A stretch of 64,000 nt of DNA from JAWKXU01 sp020446465 (GCA_041396845.1 JAWKXU010000005.1:62001-126000); one strand, 5' to 3'; shown: positions 40,256 through 49,206, counted from the stretch's first letter. Notes: a model not told the origin generated them from the letters alone. Program-made: numbers and translations.

Positions 40256-41288
40256 GGGGCGCTTTCTCCAGAAACGGGCGCGGATTGACCGCGCGATTAT
40301 TGATTCGCACTTCAAAGTGAAGGTGCGGGCCGGTCGAACGACCGGTGCTGCCGATGGCGCCAATCACGTCACCTGCCGCAACTTTTTGTCCCAGCTTCGC
40401 GCGGAAGGCGGACATGTGGGCATAGCGCGTAATGAGGCCGTTGCCGTGGCTGATTTCGATAACCTTGCCATAGCCCGACTTGATGCCTGCGAATGATACG
40501 ACGCCCTTGGCTGCGGAATAGATTGGTGAGCCGGTCGGGCCACGAAAATCAAGGCCGGAGTGCATGGCGCCATGGCCGGTGAAGGGGTCACTGCGGTAGC
40601 CGAAGCCGGAAGAAATCATCTTGAGGCTGGCCGGCATGAATTGCGGAATGCCTGACAGGCCGCGTTCGAGCGCTTCCATCCGCGCGAGGCTGAGGCCCAT
40701 GCGTTCAAAACGCGGATCGAGCGAGCCATCGCTATTGGTGCTGAGCAGTTCCAGCGGACCACCCTGTGCGGTTTTTGCCGTCGCAAGCATCCGGCGCGGG
40801 TCAAGGCCAAGCTTGCGAATGGCAGCGGCGGCGCGTTCAGAACGGCGGTCGGCATAGCGGGTCAGGCGTTCGACGAAGCTTAGCTGGCGCGCTTCGATAC
40901 GGGCAAGGTCAGCCGCTTCGGGGATGGAGGCGCTGACCTTGTCGACGGTTTTGGCGGCTTCTTCGCTGCTGTCTGAAACGGTTTCGTGGGATTTGGTGTC
41001 AGCCGGCAGGCTGTCGACCATTTCTTCGATAAAGTCCTGCCGACGTTTAAGATCGTCTGCAACAGAATCGAGATCGCCACGATAGGCAGAAACGCGGCTT
41101 TCGGCAGTGGCGACTTTGGCTTCGCGTTGCAGCAGCGCCAGCCGGTCCGCCCTTGCGCTATACTGGCTAATGGCCATTACAGCCATGCTGAGCGCCCAGG
41201 CGAGCAGAGCAAGCACGACGATGCCCGCTGCGATTTTCTGCGCCTTGGCGCTCACCCGAATAAAGCGGACTTGCCCTTCGGACCGCAT
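40200..41288 (-). CDS. M23 metallopeptidase of the bactofilin operon
   Basis: A 362-residue inner-membrane protein. One membrane segment (about 25-45) is followed by a coiled coil (about 55-140) and a LytM domain at about 225-340. The zinc ligands are in HSGLDF and HLHFE, with YAHMSAF between, so it should be an active endopeptidase. The ATG at 41288 has GGGAA before it. The frame extends upstream to a TTG (41357) and beyond, and homologues often include the LFPDREFF stretch, so the true start may be upstream. Together with the bactofilin it probably shapes the cell envelope. Confidence 0.86.
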   Translation of the reverse strand: MRSEGQVRFIRVSAKAQKIAAGIVVLALLAWALSMAVMAISQYSARADRLALLQREAKVATAESRVSAYRGDLDSVADDLKRRQDFIEEMVDSLPADTKSHETVSDSSEEAAKTVDKVSASIPEAADLARIEARQLSFVERLTRYADRRSERAAAAIRKLGLDPRRMLATAKTAQGGPLELLSTNSDGSLDPRFERMGLSLARMEALERGLSGIPQFMPASLKMISSGFGYRSDPFTGHGAMHSGLDFRGPTGSPIYSAAKGVVSFAGIKSGYGKVIEISHGNGLITRYAHMSAFRAKLGQKVAAGDVIGAIGSTGRSTGPHLHFEVRINNRAVNPRPFLEKAPHVLEEVRGSGTPDNPAGS

Positions 41289-41622
41289 GAAAAATTCCCG
41301 GTCCGGGAACAAATCATGCAGACGGCCCGTTACGCCTCTGGTTGACGGTTTTTTCAAAGCGACCCCGTTTCGATCCTGCGAAACCCCGATTCTTGCGAGC
41401 GCGGCTAGCACGGGCAATCTAAAGGGGTCCAATACAGGGATGGTTAAAGCCGGTGAGTCGAGTGACTCACGGGATGAGTCGTTCAAACTGCGTTCAGGTC
41501 TGTCACGCAGTTTGCGTTTCGGCGTGTCAATCCGCTTTCCCTTCATTGACGCCATGGCGAATCCGCATCGCGGCCCCGTGATCGGGACTGACAAGTGCGA
41601 CCCAAGCTGCTAATGCGCGGCC
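41289..41622. promoter_or_regulatory. Divergent regulatory region with GANTC cluster and CtrA half-site
   Basis: This 334-base gap divides the M23-bactofilin operon from proA. Three GANTC sites (CcrM methylation targets) stand at 41455-41459, 41464-41468 and 41476-41480; the first two are arms of the palindrome GTGAGTC/GACTCAC (41453-41470). ATGGTTAA (41436-41443) is the complement of the TTAACCAT half-site, oriented towards the M23 gene. Two more GANTC sites are near 41385 and 41557. This fits cell-cycle control by CcrM/GcrA and CtrA, but is inferred. Part of it may encode the M23 N-terminus. Confidence 0.45.
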
Positions 41623-42939
41623 ATGTCTATTACTTCTGCCATATTGAGCCAGGAAGCCGCATCCATGCCCGATGCATCCCAATCCGATGTGACGCCTGCT
41701 GAATTGGTCGAGCGTCTGGCCGTTGCCGGACGCCGTGCGCAGCGTGACCTTGCCCTGATGCCCGATGAGGCCAAGGCCCGCGCCTTGCGGCTCGCCGCGG
41801 CGCAGTTGCGCGCCTCGGAAGCTGACGTCCTTGCCGCCAATGCGCGCGACATTGCAGCCGGAGAAGCCAACGGGCTTAGTGCCGCCATGCTGGATCGCTT
41901 GCGGCTGGACCACGGTCGTCTTGACGCCATCGCCGGGGCGCTGGAACAAGTGGCGAGCTTGCCCGATCCGGTCGGGCAAGTGATTGACAGGGTTGAACGG
42001 CCCAACGGACTTGTCCTGTCGCGGGTGCGGGTGCCGATCGGCCTGATCGGCATCATTTACGAAAGCCGCCCCAATGTGACCGCCGATGCTGCTGCCCTGT
42101 GCGTGCGGGCCGGTAATGCGGTTCTGCTGCGCGGAGGCAGTGAGGCCGTCCATTCCAACCGTGCAATCCTGGCGGCGCTGTCGCGGGGCCTCGCCGAAGG
42201 CGGCGTGCCTGCCGATGCCGTGCAACTGGTGCCGACGCAGGATCGTGCGGCGGTGGGCGCGATGTTGCAAGCCGCCGGGTTGATCGACATGATCGTGCCG
42301 CGCGGGGGCAAGGGGCTGGTCGCGCGTGTGCAGGCCGATGCGCGTGTGCCCGTGCTCGCGCACCTTGACGGCATCTGCCATACTTATGTGCATTCTGCTG
42401 CCGATCCGCAGATGGCGCGCGATATTGCGCTTAACGCCAAGATGCGTCGGACGGGTATTTGCGGCGCGATGGAAACCCTGCTGATCGATGCCCGGTTTGA
42501 CGATGGCGCGGCGCTTGTCGGTGCCTTGATCGATGCGGGCTGTGCCTTGCGCGGGGATGGCCGGGCGCAAGCGCTGGATTCACGGATTTCAGCGGCGTCC
42601 GAGGAAGATTGGGACACAGAATATCTTGATGCCGTGCTTTCAGTTGCGATTGTCGATGGCCTTGATGAGGCATTGGCGCATATCGCGCGCCACAGTTCCG
42701 GGCATACCGATGCCATCGTCACCGACGATAACGCGACGGCGGAGAAGTTTCTCAATACGGTCGATAGCGCGATCGTCATGGTCAATGCGTCCAGCCAGTT
42801 TGCCGATGGCGGTGAATTTGGCCTTGGAGCCGAAATCGGGATTGCCACCGGACGGCTGCACGCGCGCGGGCCGGTCGCAGCCGAAGGGTTGACCACTTAT
42901 AAATGGCAAGTGCGCGGCTCAGGGCAGACCCGCCCCTGA
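41623..42939 (+). CDS. proA: Glutamate-5-semialdehyde dehydrogenase ProA
   Basis: Reduces glutamyl-5-phosphate with NADPH in proline synthesis. The family signature PIGLIGIIYESRPNVTADAA is near 140-159, and the catalytic cysteine is in RRTGICGAMETLLID (about 288). The length of 438 is usual. An ATG at 41665 is an alternative start. proB is not adjacent. The nadD gene overlaps its 3' end. It is the first of a plus-strand series reaching to coq7. Confidence 0.95.
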   Translation: MSITSAILSQEAASMPDASQSDVTPAELVERLAVAGRRAQRDLALMPDEAKARALRLAAAQLRASEADVLAANARDIAAGEANGLSAAMLDRLRLDHGRLDAIAGALEQVASLPDPVGQVIDRVERPNGLVLSRVRVPIGLIGIIYESRPNVTADAAALCVRAGNAVLLRGGSEAVHSNRAILAALSRGLAEGGVPADAVQLVPTQDRAAVGAMLQAAGLIDMIVPRGGKGLVARVQADARVPVLAHLDGICHTYVHSAADPQMARDIALNAKMRRTGICGAMETLLIDARFDDGAALVGALIDAGCALRGDGRAQALDSRISAASEEDWDTEYLDAVLSVAIVDGLDEALAHIARHSSGHTDAIVTDDNATAEKFLNTVDSAIVMVNASSQFADGGEFGLGAEIGIATGRLHARGPVAAEGLTTYKWQVRGSGQTRP

Positions 42940-43607
42940 ACAATGACGGCTGGCTCGTGAAAATCGGATTGCTGGGGGGCAGTTTCAATCCCGCGCACGG
43001 TGGCCATCGGCGCATCACGATGTTTGCGCGCGATGCACTGGGGCTGGATGAAGTGTGGTGGCTGGTTTCACCGGGCAATCCGCTGAAATCACAAGATGGC
43101 ATGGCCCCGCTTGCCGCCCGTTTCCGGTCTGCTGAAAAGCAGGCGCGCAATGCACCGATTCGCGTCAGCGCACTGGAGAGAAAACTCGGCTCACCCTATA
43201 CTATCGACACCTTGCGCACCATGCAGCGGCGATGGCCAAAGCACCGATTTGTCTGGATTATGGGGGCAGACAATCTCGCCCAGTTCACGCGCTGGAAAAA
43301 CTGGCGTGGTATCGCTCGCACGATGCCGATTGCGGTTATTGCGCGACCGGGCTATGATGTTGCCGCTGTCGCTAGCCCTGCGATGGCCTGGATGCGGCGG
43401 TTCAGAACCGATGCAGCCAGTTTTCGAAAACGGGGTAAATGGAGCGCACCGGCGCTGATAGAATTGCGTTTTGATCCTGATCCACGATCGGCCACAGCCA
43501 TTCGACGTGCGAATCCCGACTGGGCTTCGCGGTTTACAGGCGCGCCGCCCCGCGATCAGGTAACGCACGATCTTATCCATGCCGAACGGGAAGGGGCCGC
43601 CGCGTGA
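42903..43607 (+). CDS. nadD: Nicotinate-nucleotide adenylyltransferase NadD
   Basis: Transfers AMP from ATP to nicotinate mononucleotide in NAD synthesis. The nucleotidyltransferase motif GLLGGSFNPAHGGH is at about 23-36, and the second motif is RSATAIR near 195. ATG 42903 lies 37 bases inside proA; a GTG at 42957 directly before KIGLLGG is an alternative that avoids overlap. Tryptophan-rich centre (RWKNWRGI) fits the family. rsfS follows, a common pairing. Confidence 0.93.
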   Translation: MASARLRADPPLNNDGWLVKIGLLGGSFNPAHGGHRRITMFARDALGLDEVWWLVSPGNPLKSQDGMAPLAARFRSAEKQARNAPIRVSALERKLGSPYTIDTLRTMQRRWPKHRFVWIMGADNLAQFTRWKNWRGIARTMPIAVIARPGYDVAAVASPAMAWMRRFRTDAASFRKRGKWSAPALIELRFDPDPRSATAIRRANPDWASRFTGAPPRDQVTHDLIHAEREGAAA

Positions 43608-43662
43608 GGCGTGCACCGTCTCGTGCCTGCCAACCCCATTTGAAGGAGCGTGACCAACTGCG

Positions 43663-44109
43663 ATGAACCACGCGCAGACCATGCCGGCGGGAACTGCCGG
43701 CTCTCAAACCGGGAATGCGGCCAGCGCGGCTGACGCATTTGCGGGCGTCGATCCGGAACCCGGATCTCTTCATGCCCTTGTGCTGTCCTCTCTTGACGAA
43801 GATCAGGCGCAAGAGGTTGTCTCCATTCCGCTCGAAGGCAAATCAAGCATCGCCGATTTCATGGTGATTGCGTCTGGCCGGTCAACCCGACAAGTGGCCG
43901 CAATCGCGCAGAAACTGGCGGAGCGTATCAAGCGGGCCGGCCATCCGGCGCCGCGTGTTGAAGGCTTGCCTGCGGCGGACTGGGTGCTGATCGATGCGGG
44001 GGATGTCGTTGTCCACCTGTTCCGCCCCGAAGTGCGTAGCTTCTACAACCTGGAAAGGATGTGGGGCTTCGGTGACGGCGGGCAAGGCGGGGCGACCGGC
44101 CAAGTATAA
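43663..44109 (+). CDS. rsfS: Ribosome silencing factor RsfS
   Basis: A 148-residue protein that binds ribosomal protein L14 and blocks subunit joining when nutrients are short. The conserved core is DFMVIASGRSTRQVAAIA and DWVLIDAGDVVVHLFRPE, ending RSFYNLERMW. About 35 poorly conserved residues precede the core; the true start could be further in. The neighbours nadD and rlmH are the usual ones. Confidence 0.93.
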   Translation: MNHAQTMPAGTAGSQTGNAASAADAFAGVDPEPGSLHALVLSSLDEDQAQEVVSIPLEGKSSIADFMVIASGRSTRQVAAIAQKLAERIKRAGHPAPRVEGLPAADWVLIDAGDVVVHLFRPEVRSFYNLERMWGFGDGGQGGATGQV

Positions 44110-44168
44110 CCGGACGGGAAGTGTTTCGGGCAGCGCCTGCAAAGTGCTGCGCTGTGGGGAGGTGACGG

Positions 44169-44591
44169 GTGCGTCTGCATGTCATAGCGCGTGGCAAAAT
44201 TGCCCGCTCCCCCGAAGCAGAGCTGGTGGCGCGTTATGCAAAGCGCATCACGTGGCCGCTGAAACTGACGGAACTGCCGGACAAGGGCGGCAATATCCCT
44301 GCTGCACAAACACCGTGTCGCACAGTCCTGCTGGATGAACGGGGCAAACAGCTTTCTTCTGAAGAGTTTGCGGCCCTTCTTGGCCGATGGCGCGATGATG
44401 GCGTTCGCGAAGCGCGGTTTATGCTGGGGGCAGCCGACGGGCATGAACAGGCCGCGCGTGACGAGGCTGACCTGCTCTATGCTTTTGGGCCTGCAACCTG
44501 GCCGCATTTGCTGGCGCGGGCCATGTTGTTGGAACAGTTGTTTCGCGCGACAAGCATTCTTGCCGGCCACCCCTATCATCGGGCAGGGTAG
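44169..44591 (+). CDS. rlmH: 23S rRNA (pseudouridine1915-N3)-methyltransferase RlmH
   Basis: A SPOUT-class methyltransferase that modifies pseudouridine 1915 of 23S rRNA. The trefoil-knot region is FMLGAADGHE (family IGGADG) and the ending LEQLFRATSILAGHPYHR is strongly conserved. At 140 residues it is a little shorter than the 155 of Escherichia coli. It starts with GTG; GGAGG stands seven bases upstream. The next gene starts 5 bases after its stop. Confidence 0.93.
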   Translation: MRLHVIARGKIARSPEAELVARYAKRITWPLKLTELPDKGGNIPAAQTPCRTVLLDERGKQLSSEEFAALLGRWRDDGVREARFMLGAADGHEQAARDEADLLYAFGPATWPHLLARAMLLEQLFRATSILAGHPYHRAG

Positions 44592-44596
44592 CAGGC

Positions 44597-45880
44597 GTGA
44601 GAACTGCCCGTTTCCCGCTGTTTGTGAAGATTGGCCTTCTGGGCGCGCTGGCGCTGTTCGTGCCGGGGGCAATAGGCGTGGCACTGAACGCGCAACCCTC
44701 GTCCGATGCCAGCACTGACGCGGGCACTGAAACGGCAAGGGCCGCGCTGAACCGCGCCTTGCAGGAAGAAAAACGGGTTCGGGCCAAGGCGGAGAGTTTG
44801 CAGCGGCAGGCCGCCGGTGCGCGGCAGGCCGCCGATGCCACAGCGCGGCAGGTCGCAGCCATGGCCGCCCGTATCCAGCAATCCGAAGCCGCCATTGCAA
44901 CGGGCGAAGCGCGCCTTGCGCTTATTGCCCGAAAACGCGCGGTTCTGAAGGCGCGATTGGCGCAAAGGCAGGAACCGATTGTCCACCTGACGGCAGCACT
45001 CCAGACCCTTTCCCGGCGCCCGCTGGTGCTGTCGCTGTTTCAGCCCGGCTCTTTGCGTGATCTGGTCTATACGCGGGCCGTGCTGTCTTCTGCGCTACCG
45101 CAAGTTGAACAGCGCACGGCTGCCTTGCGTGCGGATCTGGACCGTAGCCGCGCATTGGAGCGCGAAGCGCTGCAAGCCATTGATGCCTTGCGCGCTGACG
45201 AAGACCAGTGGGACGCACGTCGCAAACAGCTTGCGACGCTGGAAACGCAGCAGCGTCTGACATCACGCAAGGCCGGGGCGCTGGCGGCGCGCGAAACCGA
45301 TCGCGCGCTTGCGTTGGCCGAAAAATCGACTGATCTTGATGCGCTGGTTGGCGTGCTGGACAAGGCGGCAGATCGGCGTCGGCTTCTGGCGGAATTGCCG
45401 GGACCGATCCTGCGTCCGCCACGCCCGGAAAAATCGCAGGTCGTGCCGGCGGACAAGGGCGGGAATACGAGCCAGTCTGACCGTTCTGGCACCACAGCCA
45501 TGGCCGGGCCACGCGGGTATATCCTGCCGGTGACGGGACGCATTGTCAGCGGATTTGGCGCAACGCTGCCATCAGGCTTGCGCAGCGAAGGCATCGGGCT
45601 GGCACCGCGCGCGATGGCGCAAGTCGTCGCGCCCGCGTCTGGCCGGATAGCCTTTGCCGGGCCGTATCGCGGTTATGGGCGCATTGTGATTATCGAACAT
45701 GACGGTGGCTGGACCAGCCTTGTCACCGGGCTATTGCGGGTTGATGCGAAAGTGGGCGACAGCGTTGTCGCAGGCGCGCCGCTTGGTGTTGCAGGCAGCG
45801 GCAACCCCGTCATATCGCTGGAATTGCGGCGGGATGGAAAAACCTTCAATCCGCTCGAATTTCTGGATGGCCGGCGTTAG
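44597..45880 (+). CDS. EnvC-like murein hydrolase activator
   Basis: A 427-residue exported protein: signal peptide (to about 33), a long coiled coil (about 45-255), a proline-rich linker and a degenerate LytM domain (about 300-427). The zinc ligands are lost: where HxxxD is expected there is GIGLAPRAM, and LELRRDG replaces HLHFE. It therefore should not cut peptidoglycan but activate amidases, as EnvC does. GTG start. It sits between rlmH and ctpA, an order frequent in alphaproteobacteria. Confidence 0.88.
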   Translation: MRTARFPLFVKIGLLGALALFVPGAIGVALNAQPSSDASTDAGTETARAALNRALQEEKRVRAKAESLQRQAAGARQAADATARQVAAMAARIQQSEAAIATGEARLALIARKRAVLKARLAQRQEPIVHLTAALQTLSRRPLVLSLFQPGSLRDLVYTRAVLSSALPQVEQRTAALRADLDRSRALEREALQAIDALRADEDQWDARRKQLATLETQQRLTSRKAGALAARETDRALALAEKSTDLDALVGVLDKAADRRRLLAELPGPILRPPRPEKSQVVPADKGGNTSQSDRSGTTAMAGPRGYILPVTGRIVSGFGATLPSGLRSEGIGLAPRAMAQVVAPASGRIAFAGPYRGYGRIVIIEHDGGWTSLVTGLLRVDAKVGDSVVAGAPLGVAGSGNPVISLELRRDGKTFNPLEFLDGRR

Positions 45881-46012
45881 GGGCAGGCCCCATTAGCCAC
45901 GCATTCGAGGCGGGTGGAATCGCCTGGCGGCGCGGAATCGCTCTGGAAAGCGGACCAGTTTCCTATGCCTGGTTTGACCGTGCCGCGCACAATTCAACTC
46001 GTAAAATGATCA

Positions 46013-46034
46013 TCTGGCGTTAAGGCGCGCCAGA
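46013..46034 (+). other. Inverted repeat before ctpA
   Basis: TCTGGCG (46013-46019) and CGCCAGA (46028-46034) are exact complements with an 8-base spacer, ending 15 bases before the ctpA ATG and just before its ribosome site AGGAT. A leader hairpin or an operator is possible. Confidence 0.35.
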
Positions 46035-46049
46035 CGATAGGATGAAGCG

Positions 46050-47384
46050 ATGAAATTTGCACCTTTCCTGCGCGCGACGGCTCTTGTCTGCACGGTTGCG
46101 CTCCTTCCCGTGACAACTGCGGGCCTTGCCGCCGTCGATGGACGCACAGCGCCGCAGTTTGGCAAGCTGTTCGCCACCTATCAGCGGATCAAGGCAAGCT
46201 ACGTTGACGAAGTTGATGACGAAGTGCTCGTCAAAGGCGCGATCGAAGGGATGCTGGCTTCGCTCGATCCGCATTCCACCTATCTCGATGGTCCGGCCTT
46301 GCAGCGGCTCGAAACGATGATCGACGGCAACTATTCCGGCCTTGGCCTGTCCGTGGCGATGGAAGACAAAGCCGTGAAGGTCATTTCGCCCATGCGCGGC
46401 AGCCCGGCAGAGGCCGCCGGGGTCAAGGTGGGGGATTACATCACCCACCTTGATGGCAAGCTTATCTACGGGCTGGATCTTGATGAAGCCGTCAGCCGGA
46501 TGCGCGGGCCTGCGGGCACGGACATTCGCCTGACGATCTTTCGTCCCGGTCGCGATGAACCGCTGGATATTACCGTCACGCGCGGTGTGATCGAACTTGA
46601 ACCCGTGACGAGCAAGCTGGAATCCGGCCGGATTGGCGTGATCTCCGTCAATGAGTTTTCGCGCAACGTCGGCAAGGATGTGAAAAGCGAACTTGGCAAG
46701 CTACGCAAGGAAGCCGGTGGGCGGCTTGCCGGGCTGGTGCTTGATTTGCGCTCCAACCCCGGCGGATCACTGGATGAAGCGATTGCCCTGTCCGACCTGT
46801 TCCTGTCCGATGGGGTGATTGTGTCCCAGCGCGGGCGGATTGCGCGCGAAAATCAGACTTATGAGGCGGAAACCGTTTTCAAGGGCGATGCGGCGCGGGA
46901 TTTGCCGATTGTTGTCCTGATTGACGCGGGTTCAGCCTCGGCGTCTGAAATCGTGGCGGGGGCCTTGCAGGACCAGCATCGTGCGCTGATCATGGGCGAA
47001 ACGAGTTTCGGCAAGGGCAGTGTGCAGACCCTGCTGCCGCTGACGCGCGACAGCGCGATCAAGCTGACAACGGCGCGTTATTATACCCCTTCGGGCCGGT
47101 CGGTGCAGGAAGGCGGGATTGAGCCTGATATCGCAGTGCCACAGCTTTCCGACCCTGACATGGCGAAGCGCGCCAAGCTGCGTTATCGCGAATCCGACCT
47201 GCGCGGCCATCTTATCAACGAAATATCCCTCGATGACCGGGAACTGGAAAACGACAAGAAGCCTGACCCGCGCTTCACTGCCACGGCGGAAGAATTGAAG
47301 GAGCAGGGCATCAAGGACTTCCAGCTTCACTATGCCTTGCAGACCTTGCGCCGTGCAGGGGGAACGCTGGTGACAGCGAAGTAG
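46050..47384 (+). CDS. ctpA: C-terminal processing protease, S41 family
   Basis: A 444-residue periplasmic serine protease. After a signal peptide (to about 28) comes an N-terminal helical part, a PDZ domain (about 90-175, GYSGLG-type loop at GNYSGLGLSV) and the S41 domain. The catalytic serine is in GSASASEIVAGALQ and the lysine in SFGKGSVQT. Such enzymes trim proteins from the C-terminus and often control murein hydrolases, which fits the EnvC-like neighbour. A 169-base gap upstream may carry its own promoter. Confidence 0.95.
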   Translation: MKFAPFLRATALVCTVALLPVTTAGLAAVDGRTAPQFGKLFATYQRIKASYVDEVDDEVLVKGAIEGMLASLDPHSTYLDGPALQRLETMIDGNYSGLGLSVAMEDKAVKVISPMRGSPAEAAGVKVGDYITHLDGKLIYGLDLDEAVSRMRGPAGTDIRLTIFRPGRDEPLDITVTRGVIELEPVTSKLESGRIGVISVNEFSRNVGKDVKSELGKLRKEAGGRLAGLVLDLRSNPGGSLDEAIALSDLFLSDGVIVSQRGRIARENQTYEAETVFKGDAARDLPIVVLIDAGSASASEIVAGALQDQHRALIMGETSFGKGSVQTLLPLTRDSAIKLTTARYYTPSGRSVQEGGIEPDIAVPQLSDPDMAKRAKLRYRESDLRGHLINEISLDDRELENDKKPDPRFTATAEELKEQGIKDFQLHYALQTLRRAGGTLVTAK

Positions 47385-47390
47385 CCTGTT

Positions 47391-47873
47391 GTGAACAAAG
47401 GGGCAGATAATCTGGCGTGCGCCCGCTGGCTGGCACTTGTCGTGCCCGTTCTGCTGCTGGGCGGTGCCTATATCGGGCAATACGCTTTTGGCCTTTATCC
47501 TTGCGAGATGTGCTGGTGGCAGCGCTATCCGCACTTTGTCGCCATTGTGCTGGCCGCTCTGGCCTTCGTCACGCCGTTGCCGCGCCTGTTTGTCTGGCTG
47601 GCGGCGCTTTCCATCATGACCAGCGGTGCGATCGGCGCGTTCCATGCCGGGGTCGAATATGGCTGGTGGGAAGGGCTGACGACTTGTGCAACGCCGGGCC
47701 TCGGCAATGGCGATCCGCTCGATGCCGTGTTCAACGCGCCACTGGTGCGCTGCGATGATGTGCAGTGGAGCCTTTTTGGGATCTCGCTGGCGGGCTGGAA
47801 CTTCCTTGTCTCGACCGTTTCCTTTGTCGTTATTGCCCAATTGCTGCTAAGGAATGGCCATGATAGAGCCTGA
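47391..47873 (+). CDS. DsbB-like disulfide bond formation protein
   Basis: A 160-residue inner-membrane protein with four membrane segments. The two cysteine pairs of DsbB are present: CEMC in the first periplasmic loop (LYPCEMCWWQRYPH) and a spaced pair in the second (TTCATPG and VRCDDVQW). It would reoxidise a DsbA-like thiol oxidase using quinone. The start is GTG, six bases after the ctpA stop. Its 3' end overlaps coq7 by 20 bases. Confidence 0.9.
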   Translation: MNKGADNLACARWLALVVPVLLLGGAYIGQYAFGLYPCEMCWWQRYPHFVAIVLAALAFVTPLPRLFVWLAALSIMTSGAIGAFHAGVEYGWWEGLTTCATPGLGNGDPLDAVFNAPLVRCDDVQWSLFGISLAGWNFLVSTVSFVVIAQLLLRNGHDRA

Positions 47874-48411
47874 CGAACAGCGCCAGCCTGGCAAGCGTGG
47901 GGTGGATACCGCCCGGATGATCCGCGTCGATCAGGCTGGCGAATATGGCGCAACCCGCATCTATGCAGGGCAACTCGCCGTTCTGGGCAGTGCAGGCCCT
48001 CATGCAGGCGAAATTGCAGCCATGGCCCGGCAGGAGGATGAGCATCTGGCCCGCTTTAATGCCATGATGGCCGAGCGCGGCGTCCGTCCGACTGCCTTGC
48101 AGCCGTTCTGGCAGGTGGCAGGCTTTGCATTAGGGGCTGCCAGCGCGCTGATCGGGCCAGAGGCGGCAATGGCCTGCACGGCAGCGATCGAGGAAGAAAT
48201 CGACCGTCACTATACCAGCCAGCTTGAAGAACTGGAGGGCGCAGACGAACAGGAGCTTTCCGAAACCATTGCAAAGTTCCGCGATGATGAGCGGGAACAC
48301 CGTGATGCGGCGCTGGAAGCTGGCGCAGAACAGGCGCCTGCCTATCCACTGTTTGCCGGGGCGATAAAGCTGGGCTGCCGTCTTGCCATTCGCTTGTCCG
48401 AGCGTATCTGA
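47854..48411 (+). CDS. coq7: Demethoxyubiquinone hydroxylase, COQ7 family
   Basis: A 185-residue di-iron monooxygenase for the last hydroxylation of ubiquinone synthesis. Iron ligands are in DQAGEYGA, RQEDEHL, IEEEIDRHY and DDEREHRDAA, the repeated E-x-x-H pattern of the ferritin-like fold. It is membrane-associated. The gene overlaps the dsbB-like gene; M3 (ATGATAGAGCC) is an alternative start. Confidence 0.95.
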   Translation: MAMIEPDEQRQPGKRGVDTARMIRVDQAGEYGATRIYAGQLAVLGSAGPHAGEIAAMARQEDEHLARFNAMMAERGVRPTALQPFWQVAGFALGAASALIGPEAAMACTAAIEEEIDRHYTSQLEELEGADEQELSETIAKFRDDEREHRDAALEAGAEQAPAYPLFAGAIKLGCRLAIRLSERI

Positions 48412-48523
48412 GAAAGCAGGCGCGCAGGAGATTTTTGGCGCTTCAGGCGTAATTCAGCCGCAAGATGGTTCATCGCATTATAACGCGTGCGATGTTTCTG
48501 ACCGGCGCGAAGGAGAAAAGGTT

Positions 48524-49102
48524 ATGCAGGGCGTAAATGGTTTGGGTATTCTTGGCGGTTTGCTGCTTTGCGCCGGTGCCGCGCTGGTGCTTGCCGGTCC
48601 GGCAATGGCGCAGGATGCCGATTACCGCGTCAACCAGCTTATCATCTATGGCGACGATGAATGCCCCGCATCCAGTGGGGATGAGATCACCGTCTGCGCG
48701 CGCAAGGATGAAGGCGAACGTTACCGGATTCCCGAAGACCTTCGCAAGAGCGACGATCCGGCCAACAATTCGTGGACGGATCGCGTCGAAGCCTATGAAA
48801 CCGTGGGGGCAAGCGGCACGTTGTCCTGCTCTCCCACCGGCCTTGGCGGGTGGAGCGGGTGCCAGCAAGAACTGCTGAAGGCTGCCTATGGCGAAAAGGG
48901 CGAAGCAGCCTCCATCCGTTTTGGCGAACTGATCGCCCAGGAACGCGCCAAGCGCCTGTCCACGATTGATGAGGACGCGGCCGATGAACAATCCCGCGTT
49001 GAAGTTCTGGAAAAGGAATACGAGGCGCGCAAAGCCGCCGAGGCCGAAGCAGCGGCGTCCGGAACGGAGCTGACGCCTTCTGACGACACAGGCGGGCAAT
49101 AG
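48524..49102 (+). CDS. Exported protein of unknown function
   Basis: I do not recognise a named family, though it looks like a conserved sphingomonad protein. It has 192 residues with a signal peptide ending AMAQ near residue 29. The mature part has four cysteines in two groups (ECPASSGDEITVC and CSPTGLGGWSGC), likely disulfides, then a charged C-terminal helix rich in Glu and Ala. GGAG stands seven bases before the ATG. A 112-base gap separates it from coq7. Repeat copy C follows the stop at once. Confidence 0.75.
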   Translation: MQGVNGLGILGGLLLCAGAALVLAGPAMAQDADYRVNQLIIYGDDECPASSGDEITVCARKDEGERYRIPEDLRKSDDPANNSWTDRVEAYETVGASGTLSCSPTGLGGWSGCQQELLKAAYGEKGEAASIRFGELIAQERAKRLSTIDEDAADEQSRVEVLEKEYEARKAAEAEAAASGTELTPSDDTGGQ

Positions 49103-49103
49103 A

Positions 49104-49206
49104 GCATTTCGAGAAAAAGTTGATAGATTTTTTCGGTCAGGAAATGCGCCGAAATCAAAAACCTATAGCGTTTCTTTCGATTCAACCTTTTCACGAAACG
49201 CTATAG
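49104..49206 (+). repeat. Dispersed two-hairpin repeat, copy C
   Basis: 103 bases. Hairpin 1: GCATTTC (49104-49110) with GAAATGC (49141-49147). Hairpin 2: CTATAGCGTTTC (49163-49174) with exact complement GAAACGCTATAG (49195-49206). It begins two bases after a stop codon and lies between that gene and the convergent purH. Confidence 0.9.

Noticed and set aside
46932..47840. Minus-strand frame of 302 codons over ctpA and the dsbB-like gene
   Set aside because: It crosses two well-supported genes and looks like a His/Arg/Gln-rich shadow with no protein-like features.
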